Below are positions 9,823-19,411 of a stretch of DNA of 51,126 nucleotides, in pieces. A model generated the notes under the pieces. It ran no database searches and was not told where the DNA came from. It saw nothing but the letters and a program-made list of their open reading frames with translations. Location: the NCBI RefSeq assembly GCF_008632125.1, contig NZ_VWRN01000049.1:1-51126 (forward strand). Reading direction: 5' to 3'. The stretch is from Cupriavidus cauae. Lineage in GTDB: Bacteria; Pseudomonadota; Gammaproteobacteria; Burkholderiales; Burkholderiaceae. Position 1 is the first letter of the stretch; each line of letters begins with the position of its first letter. Both the position numbers and the translations under genes were made by a program.

Positions 9823-10834
9823 GCACGAGCGCGCCGAGGGCCAGGCCGTCTCGACCAATGCGAGCGGCAGCGCCAACGCGGTCGCACAGGAGATCGGCGC
9901 GAGCCTGGCGAAGGCACGCGCGGCCCAGGGGCTGTCGATACACGACGTCGGTGCGCGGCTGAAGGTGCCGGCGCAAAAGGTCGATGCGATCGAGTCCGGC
10001 AATGTCGACGCCTTGCCCGATCTGACGTTCGCAAAGGGTCTGATGCGCGCCTACGCGCGCCTGCTGCAGGTCGACATCGACGCCTTGCTGGCCCGTTTCC
10101 ATGCCCAGGCCGCGCCGCCGGCGCCCGAGGTGGCGATCCGCCGCCAGGGCAGCCTGAACGCGAGCTTCGACGACCGCCGGCGCTTTCGCAGCAGCGGCAC
10201 GTCGGGTACCGGCGGGCGCTGGGTCTGGCTCGCGCTGGTCGCGGCCGTGGTCTGTGCCGGCGCCCTGTTCGGCGTCGACCATGTCAAGCAATGGCTCGAT
10301 GCACGCGAGCAGCAGTTCACGCAATCCGGCGCGGAAACGGCGGTCGAGACCGAATCGGGCACCTCGGGCACCGTGACCGCGGTGCTGCCGCATGTGATGG
10401 GCGGCGCCGCCAGCGAGGCGCCGGGCGCGATGACCGGCGCGGAAGGCGCCACCGCCGGCGGCACCGCCAGTGCATCCGCCACGCTGGCGACCCCGCTGGC
10501 TCCGGTGACCGGTGCGCCGGTCGCGTCCAATGAGTCGGCTGCCACGGCAGCAGCGGCAGCGCCTGCCGCCGCAGCAGCCACGGCTGCGTCGGCCTCCGGC
10601 GAACTGCAGCTGCGTTTCAGCGCCCCGACCTGGTATGAGGTTCGCGACGCCAGCGGCAAGGTCGTGCTGGGCGGCACCGCCAAGGCGGGCGATGAGGTCG
10701 CCGGCGGCGGCACGGCGCCGTACAAGGTGGTGATCGGCAACGTCAAGGGCGTCGCGGCGATGACCCGCAACGGCGAGCCGGTCGATCTGCAGGCGGCCAA
10801 CCGCAACAACGTGGCGCGCCTGACGCTGCCCTGA
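9815..10834 (+). CDS. rodZ: Cytoskeletal/cell-shape protein RodZ
   Basis: Bitopic inner-membrane protein that anchors MreB. Of 339 residues, about 26-95 form the HTH_25 domain ([20 protein letters not shown]), 136-154 a single membrane helix ([17 protein letters not shown]), then a long Ala/Thr-rich periplasmic linker (160-260) and a C-terminal DUF4115 beta domain (about 262-335). The start at 9815 has AAGGAG upstream and overlaps the end of pilW by 8 bases. Longer in-frame starts lie inside pilW and are rejected. Confidence 0.93.
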   Translation: MNEHERAEGQAVSTNASGSANAVAQEIGASLAKARAAQGLSIHDVGARLKVPAQKVDAIESGNVDALPDLTFAKGLMRAYARLLQVDIDALLARFHAQAAPPAPEVAIRRQGSLNASFDDRRRFRSSGTSGTGGRWVWLALVAAVVCAGALFGVDHVKQWLDAREQQFTQSGAETAVETESGTSGTVTAVLPHVMGGAASEAPGAMTGAEGATAGGTASASATLATPLAPVTGAPVASNESAATAAAAAPAAAAATAASASGELQLRFSAPTWYEVRDASGKVVLGGTAKAGDEVAGGGTAPYKVVIGNVKGVAAMTRNGEPVDLQAANRNNVARLTLP

Positions 10835-10898
10835 TTTATCCGTCGGTCCCCGATCGTTTCCATTCGTCGACCGCACGCCAATGCAACGAGGTAACCCC

Positions 10899-12185
10899 AT
10901 GAACGCACAGGCCTGTCTGCCCGTACTGCCCGGATCGCTGCCGCGCCGCCGCACCCGGCAGGCGCGCGTGGTCTGGGGCGACAACGTGGTGACGATCGGC
11001 GGCGACGCGCCGGTGCGCGTGCAGTCGATGACCAATACCGACACCGTCGATGCGGTCGGCACCGCGATCCAGATCAAGGAACTGGCGCGCGCCGGCTCGG
11101 AGATCGTCCGCATCACGGTCAATACGCCCGAAGCCGCTGCGGCGGTGCCCGCCATCCGCGACCAGCTCGATCGGATGGGCATCGACGTGCCGCTGGTCGG
11201 CGACTTCCACTACAACGGCCACAAGCTGCTGCAGGACCATCCGGCCTGCGCGCAGGCGCTGTCGAAGTACCGCATCAACCCGGGCAACGTCGGCCAGGGC
11301 GCCAAGCGCGACACGCAGTTCGCGCAGATGATCGAGATGGCATGCCGGCACGGCAAGCCGGTGCGCATCGGCGTCAACTGGGGCAGCCTGGATCAGGATC
11401 TGCTGGCGCGCATCATGGACGAGAACGGCCAGCGCGCCGAACCGTGGCCGGCGCAGAGCGTGATGATCGAGGCGCTGATCACGTCGGCGATCGACTCCGC
11501 GCGGCGCGCCGAGGAAATCGGCCTGCCGGGCGACCAGATCATCCTGTCGTGCAAGGTGTCGCAGGTGCAGGAGCTGATCGCGGTCTACCGCGAGCTGGCG
11601 CGCCGCTGCGACTATCCGCTGCATCTCGGCCTGACCGAGGCAGGCATGGGCAGCAAGGGCATCGTCGCCTCGACGGCGGCGCTGTCGGTGCTGCTGCAGG
11701 AAGGCATCGGCGACACGATCCGCATCTCGCTGACGCCGGAGCCGGGCGCGTCGCGCGACAAGGAAGTGCATGTCGCGCAGGAGATCCTGCAGACCATGGG
11801 CCTGCGCAACTTCACGCCGATGGTGATCGCGTGCCCGGGCTGCGGCCGCACCACCAGCACGGTGTTCCAGGAACTGGCCGCCAGCATCCAGTCGTACCTG
11901 CGCGCGCAGATGCCGGTATGGAAGACCGAGTATCCCGGCGTCGAGGAAATGGACGTGGCCGTGATGGGCTGCATCGTCAACGGCCCGGGCGAGAGCAAGC
12001 ACGCGAATATCGGCATCTCGCTGCCGGGCTCCGGCGAATCGCCGGCGGCGCCGGTGTTCGTCGACGGCGTCAAGGTGAAGACGCTGCGCGGCGAGCGGAT
12101 TGCCGAGGAGTTCCAGGCGATGGTCGACGAATATGTGCGCACGCACTACGGGAAGGGCAGCACGGCGGCCAATGTGGGCCGGTGA
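10899..12185 (+). CDS. ispG: 4-hydroxy-3-methylbut-2-enyl diphosphate synthase (flavodoxin)
   Basis: Iron-sulfur enzyme of the MEP isoprenoid pathway that converts MEcPP to HMBPP. The 4Fe-4S ligands are Cys312 and Cys315 (CPGCGRTTS) and Cys358 (GCIVNGPGE). It has 428 residues, longer than the 372 of E. coli, as is usual in betaproteobacteria, through an insertion in the middle. The ATG at 10899 is preferred because GAGGT lies just upstream; an in-frame ATG at 10881 would add six residues. Confidence 0.96.
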   Translation: MNAQACLPVLPGSLPRRRTRQARVVWGDNVVTIGGDAPVRVQSMTNTDTVDAVGTAIQIKELARAGSEIVRITVNTPEAAAAVPAIRDQLDRMGIDVPLVGDFHYNGHKLLQDHPACAQALSKYRINPGNVGQGAKRDTQFAQMIEMACRHGKPVRIGVNWGSLDQDLLARIMDENGQRAEPWPAQSVMIEALITSAIDSARRAEEIGLPGDQIILSCKVSQVQELIAVYRELARRCDYPLHLGLTEAGMGSKGIVASTAALSVLLQEGIGDTIRISLTPEPGASRDKEVHVAQEILQTMGLRNFTPMVIACPGCGRTTSTVFQELAASIQSYLRAQMPVWKTEYPGVEEMDVAVMGCIVNGPGESKHANIGISLPGSGESPAAPVFVDGVKVKTLRGERIAEEFQAMVDEYVRTHYGKGSTAANVGR

Positions 12186-12240
12186 TCGGCGACAGATCGG
12201 CCGCTGACCGGCAACGGACCGCCCGCGACCCAGCAACAGA

Positions 12241-13641
12241 ATGACAACCATGAACGCATCCGAGAATCCGGCGCCGGCCAACGGCGGCGCCCAGAACCAG
12301 GGCAAGGCCCGCGCACTGCAGGGCGTCAAGGGCATGAACGACATGCTGCCCGCCGACGCCCCGCTGTGGGAGCAGTTCGACCAGGCGGCCCGCGCGATGC
12401 TGCGCGCCTACGGCTACCAGCAGATCCGCACGCCGATCGTCGAGCCGACCCAGCTGTTCGTGCGCGGCATCGGCGAGGTCACCGACATCGTCGAGAAGGA
12501 GATGTATTCCTTCACCGATTCGCTGAACGGCGAGCAACTGACGCTGCGTCCCGAGGGCACGGCGGCGGTGGTGCGCGCCACCATCGAGCACAACCTGCTG
12601 TACGACGGTCCCAAGCGCCTGTGGTACACCGGCCCGATGTTCCGCCACGAGCGCCCGCAGCGCGGCCGCTATCGCCAGTTCCACCAGCTCGGCGCCGAGG
12701 CGCTCGGCTTTGCCGGTCCGGATGTCGACGCCGAGATCATCCTGATGTGCCAGCGCCTGTGGGACGACCTGGGCCTGACCGGTGTGCGGCTGGAGATCAA
12801 TTCGCTGGGCCAGGCCGACGAGCGCGCGGCCCATCGCCAGGAACTGATCAAGTATCTGGAAGGCTTCCAGGACATCCTGGACGAGGACGGCAAGCGGCGC
12901 CTGTACACCAACCCGCTGCGCGTGCTCGACACCAAGAATCCCGCGCTGCAGGAGATGGCGGCGAACGCGCCGAAGCTGATCGACTTCCTCGGCGAGGCCT
13001 CGCTGGCCCACTTCGAGGGCGTGCAGCGTCTGCTGAAGGCCAACAATATTCCGTTCACGATCAATCCGCGCCTGGTGCGCGGGCTGGACTACTACAACCT
13101 GACCGTGTTCGAGTGGATCACCGACAAGCTCGGCGCGCAGGGCACCATCGCCGGCGGCGGCCGCTACGATCCGCTGATCGCGCAGATGGGCGGCAAGTCG
13201 GCGCCGGCCTGCGGCTGGGCGATGGGGATCGAGCGGATCATCGAACTGATGCGCGAGGAAGGGCTGGCACGCCAGGCCGACGCGTGCGACGTCTATGTCG
13301 TGCACCAGGGCGAGGCCGCGGCGCAGCAGGCGATGATCGCGGCGGAGCGCATGCGCGATGCCGGTTTCGATGTGGTCGTGCACGCCACCGCGGATGGCAA
13401 GAGCGGCAGCTTCAAATCGCAGATGAAGCGGGCCGACGCGAGCGGGGCTTCCCATGCCGTTATCATTGGCGAGGATGAACTGGCCGCCGGCGTGGTGCAG
13501 GTCAAGGCCCTGCGGGCGGCGGACGGGCAAACCGAGAACAACGGCCAGCAGGCGACGGTGCCCGCCGAGGACCTGGTCGACTATCTGGTCGAATCGATGG
13601 TCGCCGGCATGGGTGGCGAGTCCGGCGAAGACCTTCAATGA
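12241..13641 (+). CDS. hisS: Histidyl-tRNA synthetase
   Basis: Class II aminoacyl-tRNA synthetase of 466 residues. Motif 2 is [20 protein letters not shown], the His-A signature is [15 protein letters not shown], and motif 3 is [12 protein letters not shown]-terminal anticodon-binding domain follows from about 355. The N-terminus has a 25-residue low-complexity extension ([16 protein letters not shown]) before the conserved [14 protein letters not shown] at 12250 is an equally possible start. HisZ, a catalytically inert relative of this enzyme, is encoded at 21876-23027. Confidence 0.97.
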   Translation: MTTMNASENPAPANGGAQNQGKARALQGVKGMNDMLPADAPLWEQFDQAARAMLRAYGYQQIRTPIVEPTQLFVRGIGEVTDIVEKEMYSFTDSLNGEQLTLRPEGTAAVVRATIEHNLLYDGPKRLWYTGPMFRHERPQRGRYRQFHQLGAEALGFAGPDVDAEIILMCQRLWDDLGLTGVRLEINSLGQADERAAHRQELIKYLEGFQDILDEDGKRRLYTNPLRVLDTKNPALQEMAANAPKLIDFLGEASLAHFEGVQRLLKANNIPFTINPRLVRGLDYYNLTVFEWITDKLGAQGTIAGGGRYDPLIAQMGGKSAPACGWAMGIERIIELMREEGLARQADACDVYVVHQGEAAAQQAMIAAERMRDAGFDVVVHATADGKSGSFKSQMKRADASGASHAVIIGEDELAAGVVQVKALRAADGQTENNGQQATVPAEDLVDYLVESMVAGMGGESGEDLQ

Positions 13642-13706
13642 TGACGCAGGCGCGCTGCACGATGCGCGCTTGCCTGACGACAAACCAACGCGGTTGAAAC
13701 CACGAG

Positions 13707-14339
13707 ATGGCTTACGATCTGGAAGAGCAGGAACAGCTTGAAAACATCAAGGCATGGTGGCGCCAGTACGGCAACTTCCTGACCTGGCTGATGATTGCCT
13801 GCCTGCTGGCCTTCGCGGCCTGGAATGGCTGGAACTGGTGGCAGCGCAAGCAGGCCGGCGAGGCCGCGGTGCTGTACGAGCAGGTGCTGAAGGCCGCCGA
13901 GGCGCGCGATGTCGAGCGTACCAAGCGCGCGGCCGGCGACCTCGAGGACAAGTACGGCAAGACGGCCTATGGCCAGATGACGGCGCTGGTCGCCGCCAAG
14001 GTGTTGTACGAGGCCGGCGATCTGGCCGGCGCCAAGAGCCAGCTGCAATGGGCGGTCGATCATGGCGACGGTGAGTACCAGCACCTCGCGCGTATCCGCC
14101 TGGCCGGCGTGCTGCTCGACGAGAAAGCCTACGACCAGGGGCTGGCGCTGCTCAAGGCCGAGCCGCCGAGCCCGTTCGTCGCGCTGTATGCGGATCGCCG
14201 CGGCGACCTGCTGGCGGCGCAGGACAAGCGTGACGAGGCGCGCGCGGCCTACCGCCAGGCGCTCGACAAGCTCGGCGTCGACGAGGCCGGCATGCGCCAG
14301 ATCATCCAGTTCAAGCTGGACGCCCTGGGCACCGCATAA
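13707..14339 (+). CDS. yfgM: YfgM-like TPR membrane protein (SecYEG ancillary subunit family)
   Basis: A 210-residue protein with a cytoplasmic N-terminus ([21 protein letters not shown]), one membrane helix at about 23-40, and a periplasmic TPR-like domain. In E. coli YfgM associates with SecYEG and periplasmic chaperones. It sits between hisS and bamB, exactly as in E. coli (hisS-yfgM-bamB), which supports the name. No catalytic function is expected. Confidence 0.88.
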   Translation: MAYDLEEQEQLENIKAWWRQYGNFLTWLMIACLLAFAAWNGWNWWQRKQAGEAAVLYEQVLKAAEARDVERTKRAAGDLEDKYGKTAYGQMTALVAAKVLYEAGDLAGAKSQLQWAVDHGDGEYQHLARIRLAGVLLDEKAYDQGLALLKAEPPSPFVALYADRRGDLLAAQDKRDEARAAYRQALDKLGVDEAGMRQIIQFKLDALGTA

Positions 14340-14350
14340 GCGAGGATGCT

Positions 14351-14387
14351 GCAGTCGATGCGCCGGCCCGGTCGGTGCATCGACTGC
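14351..14387 (+). repeat. Perfect 11-bp inverted repeat upstream of bamB
   Basis: GCAGTCGATGC at 14351-14361 is repeated in inverse orientation at 14377-14387 with a 15-base GC-rich loop. It lies 11 bases after the yfgM stop and 62 bases before bamB. No T-run follows, so it is more likely an mRNA structure that segments the operon or a protein site than a classical terminator. Confidence 0.6.
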
Positions 14388-14449
14388 CAGCGAATTTGCC
14401 CCGACCCGCTCCCACTTCGCTTCCCACCTTTTTTCAGGAACGCAACCAG

Positions 14450-15622
14450 ATGATGTCGATGCCTAACGGCGCTGCCCGGATCTTTCGCCCTGTTCGCTTG
14501 ACCCAGGCGCTCGTCGTTGCCTGTGCCACCGCCCTGGCTGGCTGCTCGCTGTTCGGCAAGGCCGACAAGAATCCGCCGGCCCAGCTGCAGCCGGTCACGC
14601 AGACGCTGACGGTCAAGGAGGCCTGGCGCGCCAGCGTCGGCAAGAGCGGCCCGTATTCGCTGCAGCCTGTCGCGGTCGGCGACAAGGTCTATGTGTCGTC
14701 GCACGGCGGCGACGTGATGGCGCTCGACGGCACCAGCGGCCGCACGCTGTGGAAGGTCGACACCGACGTCGACCTGACCACCGGCCCCGGCAGCGACGGC
14801 AATGTGACCGCGGTCGCCGGCGAGAAGGGCGTGGTGTTCGCCTTCGACGCCAGCGGCAAGCAGTTGTGGAAGAAGCAGATCAATGGCGAGATCCTGTCCT
14901 CGCCGCTGGTTGGCCACGACCTCGTGGTGGTGCGCACCACCGATACGCGCGTGCTGGGCCTCGATGCGCAGACCGGCGAACGCCGCTGGATCTACCAGCG
15001 CGCGCAGACGCCGCTGAACCTGCGCGCCGCGATGGGCATGGTGTTCGCCGGCGACGGCATCGTGATGGGCTTCCCCGGCGGCAAGCTGGGCGTGCTGGCA
15101 CCGTCCAACGGCGTGCTGCGGTGGGAGAGCACGATCTCGTATCCGAAGGGCGTGTCCGAGATCGAGCGGCTCAACGACGTGACGGGCCTGCCGATGATCA
15201 ACGGCCGCCAGGTCTGCGCGACCACCTTCCAGGGCCGCATCGCCTGCCTGGAGCTCGCCAATGGCCAGCCGCAGTGGGGCAAGGACTTCTCGTCGCCGGT
15301 CGGCCCGACCCAGGACGACGTGTCGCTGTTCGCCGCCAACGAGCATTCGGTGGTGTATGCCTTCGATCGGCAGAACGGCAACGAGCGCTGGCGCAACGAA
15401 CAGCTGCGCAACCGGCCGCTGGGCATGCCGCTGGCGCTGGGCCGCTCGGTGGTGATCGGCGACTTCGAGGGCTACCTGCATTTCCTGTCGCGCGAGGACG
15501 GCAAGTTCGTCGCGCGCGTGCGGGCCGGCAGCAGCCCGATCACCGCCGCACCGGTGGTGGCGGGCCAGACCCTGGTGGTGCAGACCCGAGGGGGCGACGT
15601 CTACGGCTATATTCCGGATTGA
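14450..15622 (+). CDS. bamB: Outer membrane protein assembly factor BamB
   Basis: Lipoprotein subunit of the BAM complex that folds beta-barrel proteins into the outer membrane. The signal peptide ends in ALAGC with Cys32, followed by an eight-bladed PQQ-like beta-propeller (repeats such as [18 protein letters not shown] and GNERW). The protein is 390 residues. The ATG at 14450 has CAGGAA upstream and gives a normal lipoprotein signal; an in-frame start at 14375 would place 25 extra residues before it. The gene order yfgM-bamB-der is conserved. Confidence 0.95.
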   Translation: MMSMPNGAARIFRPVRLTQALVVACATALAGCSLFGKADKNPPAQLQPVTQTLTVKEAWRASVGKSGPYSLQPVAVGDKVYVSSHGGDVMALDGTSGRTLWKVDTDVDLTTGPGSDGNVTAVAGEKGVVFAFDASGKQLWKKQINGEILSSPLVGHDLVVVRTTDTRVLGLDAQTGERRWIYQRAQTPLNLRAAMGMVFAGDGIVMGFPGGKLGVLAPSNGVLRWESTISYPKGVSEIERLNDVTGLPMINGRQVCATTFQGRIACLELANGQPQWGKDFSSPVGPTQDDVSLFAANEHSVVYAFDRQNGNERWRNEQLRNRPLGMPLALGRSVVIGDFEGYLHFLSREDGKFVARVRAGSSPITAAPVVAGQTLVVQTRGGDVYGYIPD

Positions 15623-15897
15623 AGCGCTGACCCAAACAGGGACGGCCGCCACCGCGGGCGTCCCACCGGCGACCGCGCGCTCACCTGTCGGTGCGCGCGA
15701 CCGCCGGGACCCGACAGCATGGCCGGCCCGCCGCGATGGCGGTGCCGGCCACATGCGTCATGCGGGCCAGTGGCCCGCGGCTTGATTTCACCCGACAGGA
15801 TTGCCGGCCCGGCGCGTTGCGCCAGGCTGTCGGACCAACCTGATTCTTCGGAGGCATGCCTGGCGCACCGCGCCCGGCGTGGCCCTCCACGATTTGC
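15623..15897 (+). other. Structured intergenic/leader region before der
   Basis: This 275-base gap holds no convincing gene but is dense in inverted repeats. CCGGCG-ac-CGCGCGC (15666-15680) pairs with GCGCGCG-ac-CGCCGG (15693-15707). GCGGGCCA and TGGCCCGC flank a single G near 15762-15778. CCGACAG (15792-15798) pairs with CTGTCGG (15827-15833) around an inner GGCGC-GTT-GCGCC hairpin. It could be a structured der leader, a processed small RNA or a set of terminators; none is followed by a strong T-run. Confidence 0.45.
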
Positions 15898-17241
15898 ATG
15901 AAACCAGTGATCGCACTCGTCGGCCGCCCCAATGTGGGCAAGTCGACGTTATTCAACCGCCTGACCCGCTCGCGCGACGCGCTCGTCGCGGACCTGCCGG
16001 GCCTGACCCGCGACCGCCACTACGGCGAGGGGCGCGGCGCCGACCGTCCGTACATCGTCATCGATACCGGCGGCTTCGAACCGGTGGCCAAGGAAGGCAT
16101 CGTCGCCGAAATGGCCAAGCAGACCCGGCAGGCCGTGGTCGAGGCCGACGTCGTCATCTTCATCGTCGACGGCCGCCTGGGCCTGGCGCCGCAGGACCTG
16201 GTCATCGCCGACTATCTGCGCAAGACCGGACGCCGCGTGATGCTGGCCGTCAACAAGGCCGAGGGCATGAAGTACACCGCGGTCGCGGCCGACTTCTACG
16301 AGCTCGGCATGGGCGACCCCTATGCGATTTCGGCCACTCATGGCGATGGCGTGCGCGAGCTGGTCGAGGAGGCGCTGGAGGCTGCGGTCGAGCAGCGTCC
16401 CGAGCTGGCCGAGCCCGAGGACCAGAACACGCGCGGCATCAAGATCGCGATCGTCGGCCGCCCCAACGTGGGCAAGTCCACGCTGGTCAATACGCTGATC
16501 GGCGAGGAGCGCGTGATCGCCTTCGACATGCCGGGCACCACGCGCGATGCGATCTATGTCGAGTTCGAGCGCGGCGGCAAGCCTTATACGCTGATCGATA
16601 CCGCGGGCCTGCGCAAGCGGGGCAAGGTGTTCGAGGCGATCGAGAAGTTCTCGGTCGTCAAGACGCTGCAGTCGATCGCCGATGCCAACGTGGTGGTGCT
16701 GCTGCTCGACGCCCAGCAGGACGTCTCCGAGCAGGACGCGCATATCGCCGGCTTCATCGTCGAGTCGGGGCGCGCACTGGTGGTCGGCGTCAATAAATGG
16801 GACGGGCTGGACGGCCATACCCGTGACCGGATCAAGCACGATCTGCAGCGCAAGCTGCAGTTCCTGGATTTCGCCAATTTCCATTTCATCTCTGCCCGCG
16901 AGCGCACCGGCATCGGCCCGCTGCTGCGCTCGGTCGACGACGCGTACGCCGCGGCGATGATCAAGATGCCGACGCCCAAGCTCACGCGCGTGCTGCACGA
17001 CGCGGTGGAGTTCCAGCAGCCGCGCCGCGTCGGTGCGACGCGCCCCAAGATGCGCTACGCGCACCAGGGCGGTTCCAATCCGCCGATCATCGTCGTGCAC
17101 GGCAATTCGCTGAACGCGGTGCCCGAGACCTATCGGCGTTTCCTGGAAGGGCGTTTCCGCGCGGCCTTCAACCTGAAGGGCACACCGCTTCGAATCGAAT
17201 TTCGTACGAACAAAAACCCGTACAAGGACTCGAAGGATTGA
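15898..17241 (+). CDS. der: Ribosome biogenesis GTPase Der (EngA)
   Basis: Essential double GTPase that acts in 50S subunit assembly. Two G domains each carry the P-loop GRPNVGKST, at residues 9-17 and 187-195, and a C-terminal KH-like domain follows from about 360. The protein is 447 residues, normal for the group. The ATG at 15898 gives the canonical [13 protein letters not shown]. An in-frame ATG at 15856 sits only one base after GGAGG, too close to be used well, and adds a non-conserved tail. Confidence 0.96.
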   Translation: MKPVIALVGRPNVGKSTLFNRLTRSRDALVADLPGLTRDRHYGEGRGADRPYIVIDTGGFEPVAKEGIVAEMAKQTRQAVVEADVVIFIVDGRLGLAPQDLVIADYLRKTGRRVMLAVNKAEGMKYTAVAADFYELGMGDPYAISATHGDGVRELVEEALEAAVEQRPELAEPEDQNTRGIKIAIVGRPNVGKSTLVNTLIGEERVIAFDMPGTTRDAIYVEFERGGKPYTLIDTAGLRKRGKVFEAIEKFSVVKTLQSIADANVVVLLLDAQQDVSEQDAHIAGFIVESGRALVVGVNKWDGLDGHTRDRIKHDLQRKLQFLDFANFHFISARERTGIGPLLRSVDDAYAAAMIKMPTPKLTRVLHDAVEFQQPRRVGATRPKMRYAHQGGSNPPIIVVHGNSLNAVPETYRRFLEGRFRAAFNLKGTPLRIEFRTNKNPYKDSKD

Positions 17242-17257
17242 GTCGGAAAAGGCGGCC

Positions 17258-17282
17258 AGATGGGGGCGCCGCAGCCCCGTCT
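17258..17282 (+). terminator. Hairpin after der, possible terminator
   Basis: An imperfect GC-rich hairpin built from GATGGGG and CCCCGTC around GCGCCGCAG begins 17 bases after the der stop. There is no T-run after it, so termination would be inefficient or Rho-assisted. Confidence 0.35.
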
Positions 17283-17300
17283 GTGGCGCCGAAGTTTCGT

Positions 17301-17329
17301 TTGCGTTCGTTTGGAACTGCGGCTAAATT
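17301..17329 (+). promoter_or_regulatory. Candidate sigma-70 promoter for hfq
   Basis: TTGCGT (17301-17306) and TAAATT (17324-17329) are separated by exactly 17 bases. Transcription would start near 17336 and give a leader of about 135 bases that contains a small AGCGGG/CCCGCT hairpin. Match quality is moderate. Confidence 0.4.
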
Positions 17330-17471
17330 CACACTAGCGGGAGCCCCCGCTGGTTGATGCCGGCCTGGTACCGTTTTGATTTTTTTTGACGCGATCTTGC
17401 GTCGTCCGACTTGAAACCGGGGATATCGATCCCCATCATTGATCACTAAATCTATAAATTTGGAGTGTGCC

Positions 17472-17711
17472 ATGAGCAACAAAGGGCAATTGCTACAAGA
17501 CCCGTTCCTGAACGCGCTGCGCAAGGAGCACGTGCCGGTTTCCATCTACCTCGTCAATGGCATCAAGCTGCAAGGTAATATCGAATCCTTCGACCAATAT
17601 GTCGTCCTGCTGCGTAACACGGTGACGCAGATGGTCTACAAGCATGCGATTTCCACTGTCGTTCCCGCGCGCGCGGTCAATTTCCGCGTCGACGACTCCG
17701 CGGAAGGCTGA
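17472..17711 (+). CDS. hfq: RNA chaperone Hfq
   Basis: Sm-like hexameric RNA chaperone that pairs small RNAs with mRNAs. Of 79 residues, the Sm1 motif is near 26-47 ([19 protein letters not shown]) and Sm2 is YKHAIST at 56-62. The proximal-face RNA residues Gln8 and Lys57/His58 and rim Arg17 are present. The ATG at 17472 has GGAG upstream; an in-frame ATG at 17439 is not conserved. The hfq-hflX-hflK-hflC order matches that of E. coli. Confidence 0.98.
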
Positions 17712-17765
17712 TTCCGACGCCGCTCGCATTTCCGGCCGCGCGCATGCGCGGCAATCACGCTCCGA

Positions 17766-17810
17766 CGCCGCGCCAGCGCCCTCCGGTGCTGGCGCGGCAT
17801 CGTTCTTTGT
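17766..17810 (+). terminator. Strong hairpin between hfq and hflX
   Basis: GCCGCGCCAGC (17767-17777) and GCTGGCGCGGC (17788-17798) form a perfect 11-bp stem with a 10-base loop. The following ATCGTTCTTTG is only moderately T-rich. It probably attenuates transcription between hfq and hflX, so that Hfq is made in excess. Confidence 0.55.
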
Positions 17811-17884
17811 ATCGTCGCGTTTTGCGGAGCGCGCCTTCCTGTTTCTGATCCCGGTTTTTTCCCGCGCCACTGTGCGCCCCAAGC

Positions 17885-19309
17885 TTGCAACCTAGAGCCA
17901 CTTCCCCCTCCGAACCCACCCGCGCCATTCTCGTCGGCGTCGATTTCGGCAAGCACGATTTCGAAGAGAGCCTGAGCGAGCTGGCGTTGCTGACGTCCAC
18001 CGCCGGTTCCACGCCGGTGCATACCCTGACCGGCAAGCGTTCGCGTCCGGACCCGGCGCTGTTCATCGGCTCGGGCAAGGCCGAGGAACTGAAGGAAGCG
18101 GCCGACGCGCTCGATGCCGACGTGGTGGTGTTCAACCACGCGTTGAGTCCCGCGCAGCAGCGCAATCTCGAACGCTTCCTGAACCGGCACGTGATCGACC
18201 GCACGGGCCTGATTCTGGATATCTTCGGCCAGCGCGCGCAGAGCCATGTCGGCAAGGTGCAGGTCGAACTTGCCCAGGTGCAATACCGCGCCTCGCGGCT
18301 GGTTCGCGCCTGGAGCCACCTGGAGCGGCAGAAGGGCGGTATCGGCATGCGCGGCGGCCCCGGCGAGCGTCAGCTCGAACTGGACCGCCGCATGCTGGAC
18401 GACCGCGCCAAGCGGCTCAAGACGGATCTGTCGCGGCTGCAGCGCCAGCACAGCACGCAGCGCCGTGCCCGCGCGCGCAACGAGACGCTGAGCATTTCGC
18501 TGGTCGGCTATACCAACGCGGGCAAGTCGACGCTGTTCAACGCGCTGACCAAGGCCCGTGCCTATGCCGCCGACCAGCTGTTCGCGACGCTCGATACGAC
18601 CTCGCGCCGGCTCTATCTGGACGGCCTGGGCAATGTGGTGCTGTCCGATACGGTCGGCTTCATCCGCGACCTGCCGACCCAGCTGGTGGCGGCGTTCCGC
18701 GCCACGCTCGAGGAAACCGTGCATGCCGATCTGCTGCTGCATGTGGTCGATGCCGCCAGCCCGGTGCGCCACGAGCAGATCGAACAGGTCAATCGGGTAC
18801 TGGCCGAGATCGATGCGGCCGACATTCCGCAGATCGTCGTGATGAACAAGATCGACGCGGCGCCCGAACTGCTCGAGCATGGCCCGCGCATCGAACGCAA
18901 TGAGGACGGCGTGCCGGTGCGGGTCTTCATCAGCGCGCGCGACGGCATCGGGCTGGACGGCCTGCGCGATGCGATCGTCGAGGCCGCGCGCTGGCTGGCG
19001 GAGCGGCCCGCCGCGCCGGAAGCCGCCGATCCGCGGCTGCAGGACCTGCACGAACGCCGCCAGTGGGAGGGCGATGGCGCCGATGGCGCCGATGGTGCCG
19101 ATGGCGCGGACGGAGGCGACGGCGTCGGGTTTGCCGATCGCAACGCCGAGGCGGATACCGTTGCCCGGGACGCCGATCCCGCTTCGGACGCCGATTCCGG
19201 TTCGGCGTCCGACCGGGCTTCGGCTCTCGATTCCGACCCCGATTCCGACCCCGATTTGACCCCCGAAGCACCGACCCCTCGCCGCCTTCCCGATCGCGGC
19301 GCCGACTGA
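17885..19309 (+). CDS. hflX: GTPase HflX with a long acidic repeat tail
   Basis: Ribosome-associated GTPase that splits stalled 70S ribosomes after heat stress. The N-terminal HflX domain includes RGGPGERQLELDRR, and the GTPase P-loop is GYTNAGKST at 208-216, with DTVGF and NKID downstream. The start appears to be TTG at 17885: an in-frame TGA at 17846 leaves no ATG or GTG upstream, and the VGVDFGK segment right after it is conserved. The tail from about residue 396 is unusual: a Gly-Ala-Asp triplet repeat (396-413) followed by Ser/Asp-rich sequence to residue 474. The start has no good ribosome binding site. Confidence 0.92.
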   Translation: MQPRATSPSEPTRAILVGVDFGKHDFEESLSELALLTSTAGSTPVHTLTGKRSRPDPALFIGSGKAEELKEAADALDADVVVFNHALSPAQQRNLERFLNRHVIDRTGLILDIFGQRAQSHVGKVQVELAQVQYRASRLVRAWSHLERQKGGIGMRGGPGERQLELDRRMLDDRAKRLKTDLSRLQRQHSTQRRARARNETLSISLVGYTNAGKSTLFNALTKARAYAADQLFATLDTTSRRLYLDGLGNVVLSDTVGFIRDLPTQLVAAFRATLEETVHADLLLHVVDAASPVRHEQIEQVNRVLAEIDAADIPQIVVMNKIDAAPELLEHGPRIERNEDGVPVRVFISARDGIGLDGLRDAIVEAARWLAERPAAPEAADPRLQDLHERRQWEGDGADGADGADGADGGDGVGFADRNAEADTVARDADPASDADSGSASDRASALDSDPDSDPDLTPEAPTPRRLPDRGAD

Positions 19310-19367
19310 TGCGGGCGGCGTCAGGCGCCGCCTCCGGCATCAAATGAGCAAAAGTGGCGTCGATGAC

Positions 19368-19376
19368 TGCTAGAAT
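19368..19376 (+). promoter_or_regulatory. Extended -10 promoter (TGC-TAGAAT) for hflKC
   Basis: TGC-TAGAAT, the same nine bases as before ndk, is centred between hflX and hflK. Transcription would begin near 19383, about 29 bases before the hflK start. It would give hflKC a promoter separate from hfq-hflX. Confidence 0.5.
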
Positions 19377-19411
19377 CCCCTCGTTACAACTTTCCCGGAA
19401 CCGTGCCCTAC

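Noticed and set aside
15856..15897. A longer start for der at 15856
   Set aside because: GGAGG is only one base from this ATG and the added 14 residues are not like the conserved Der start.
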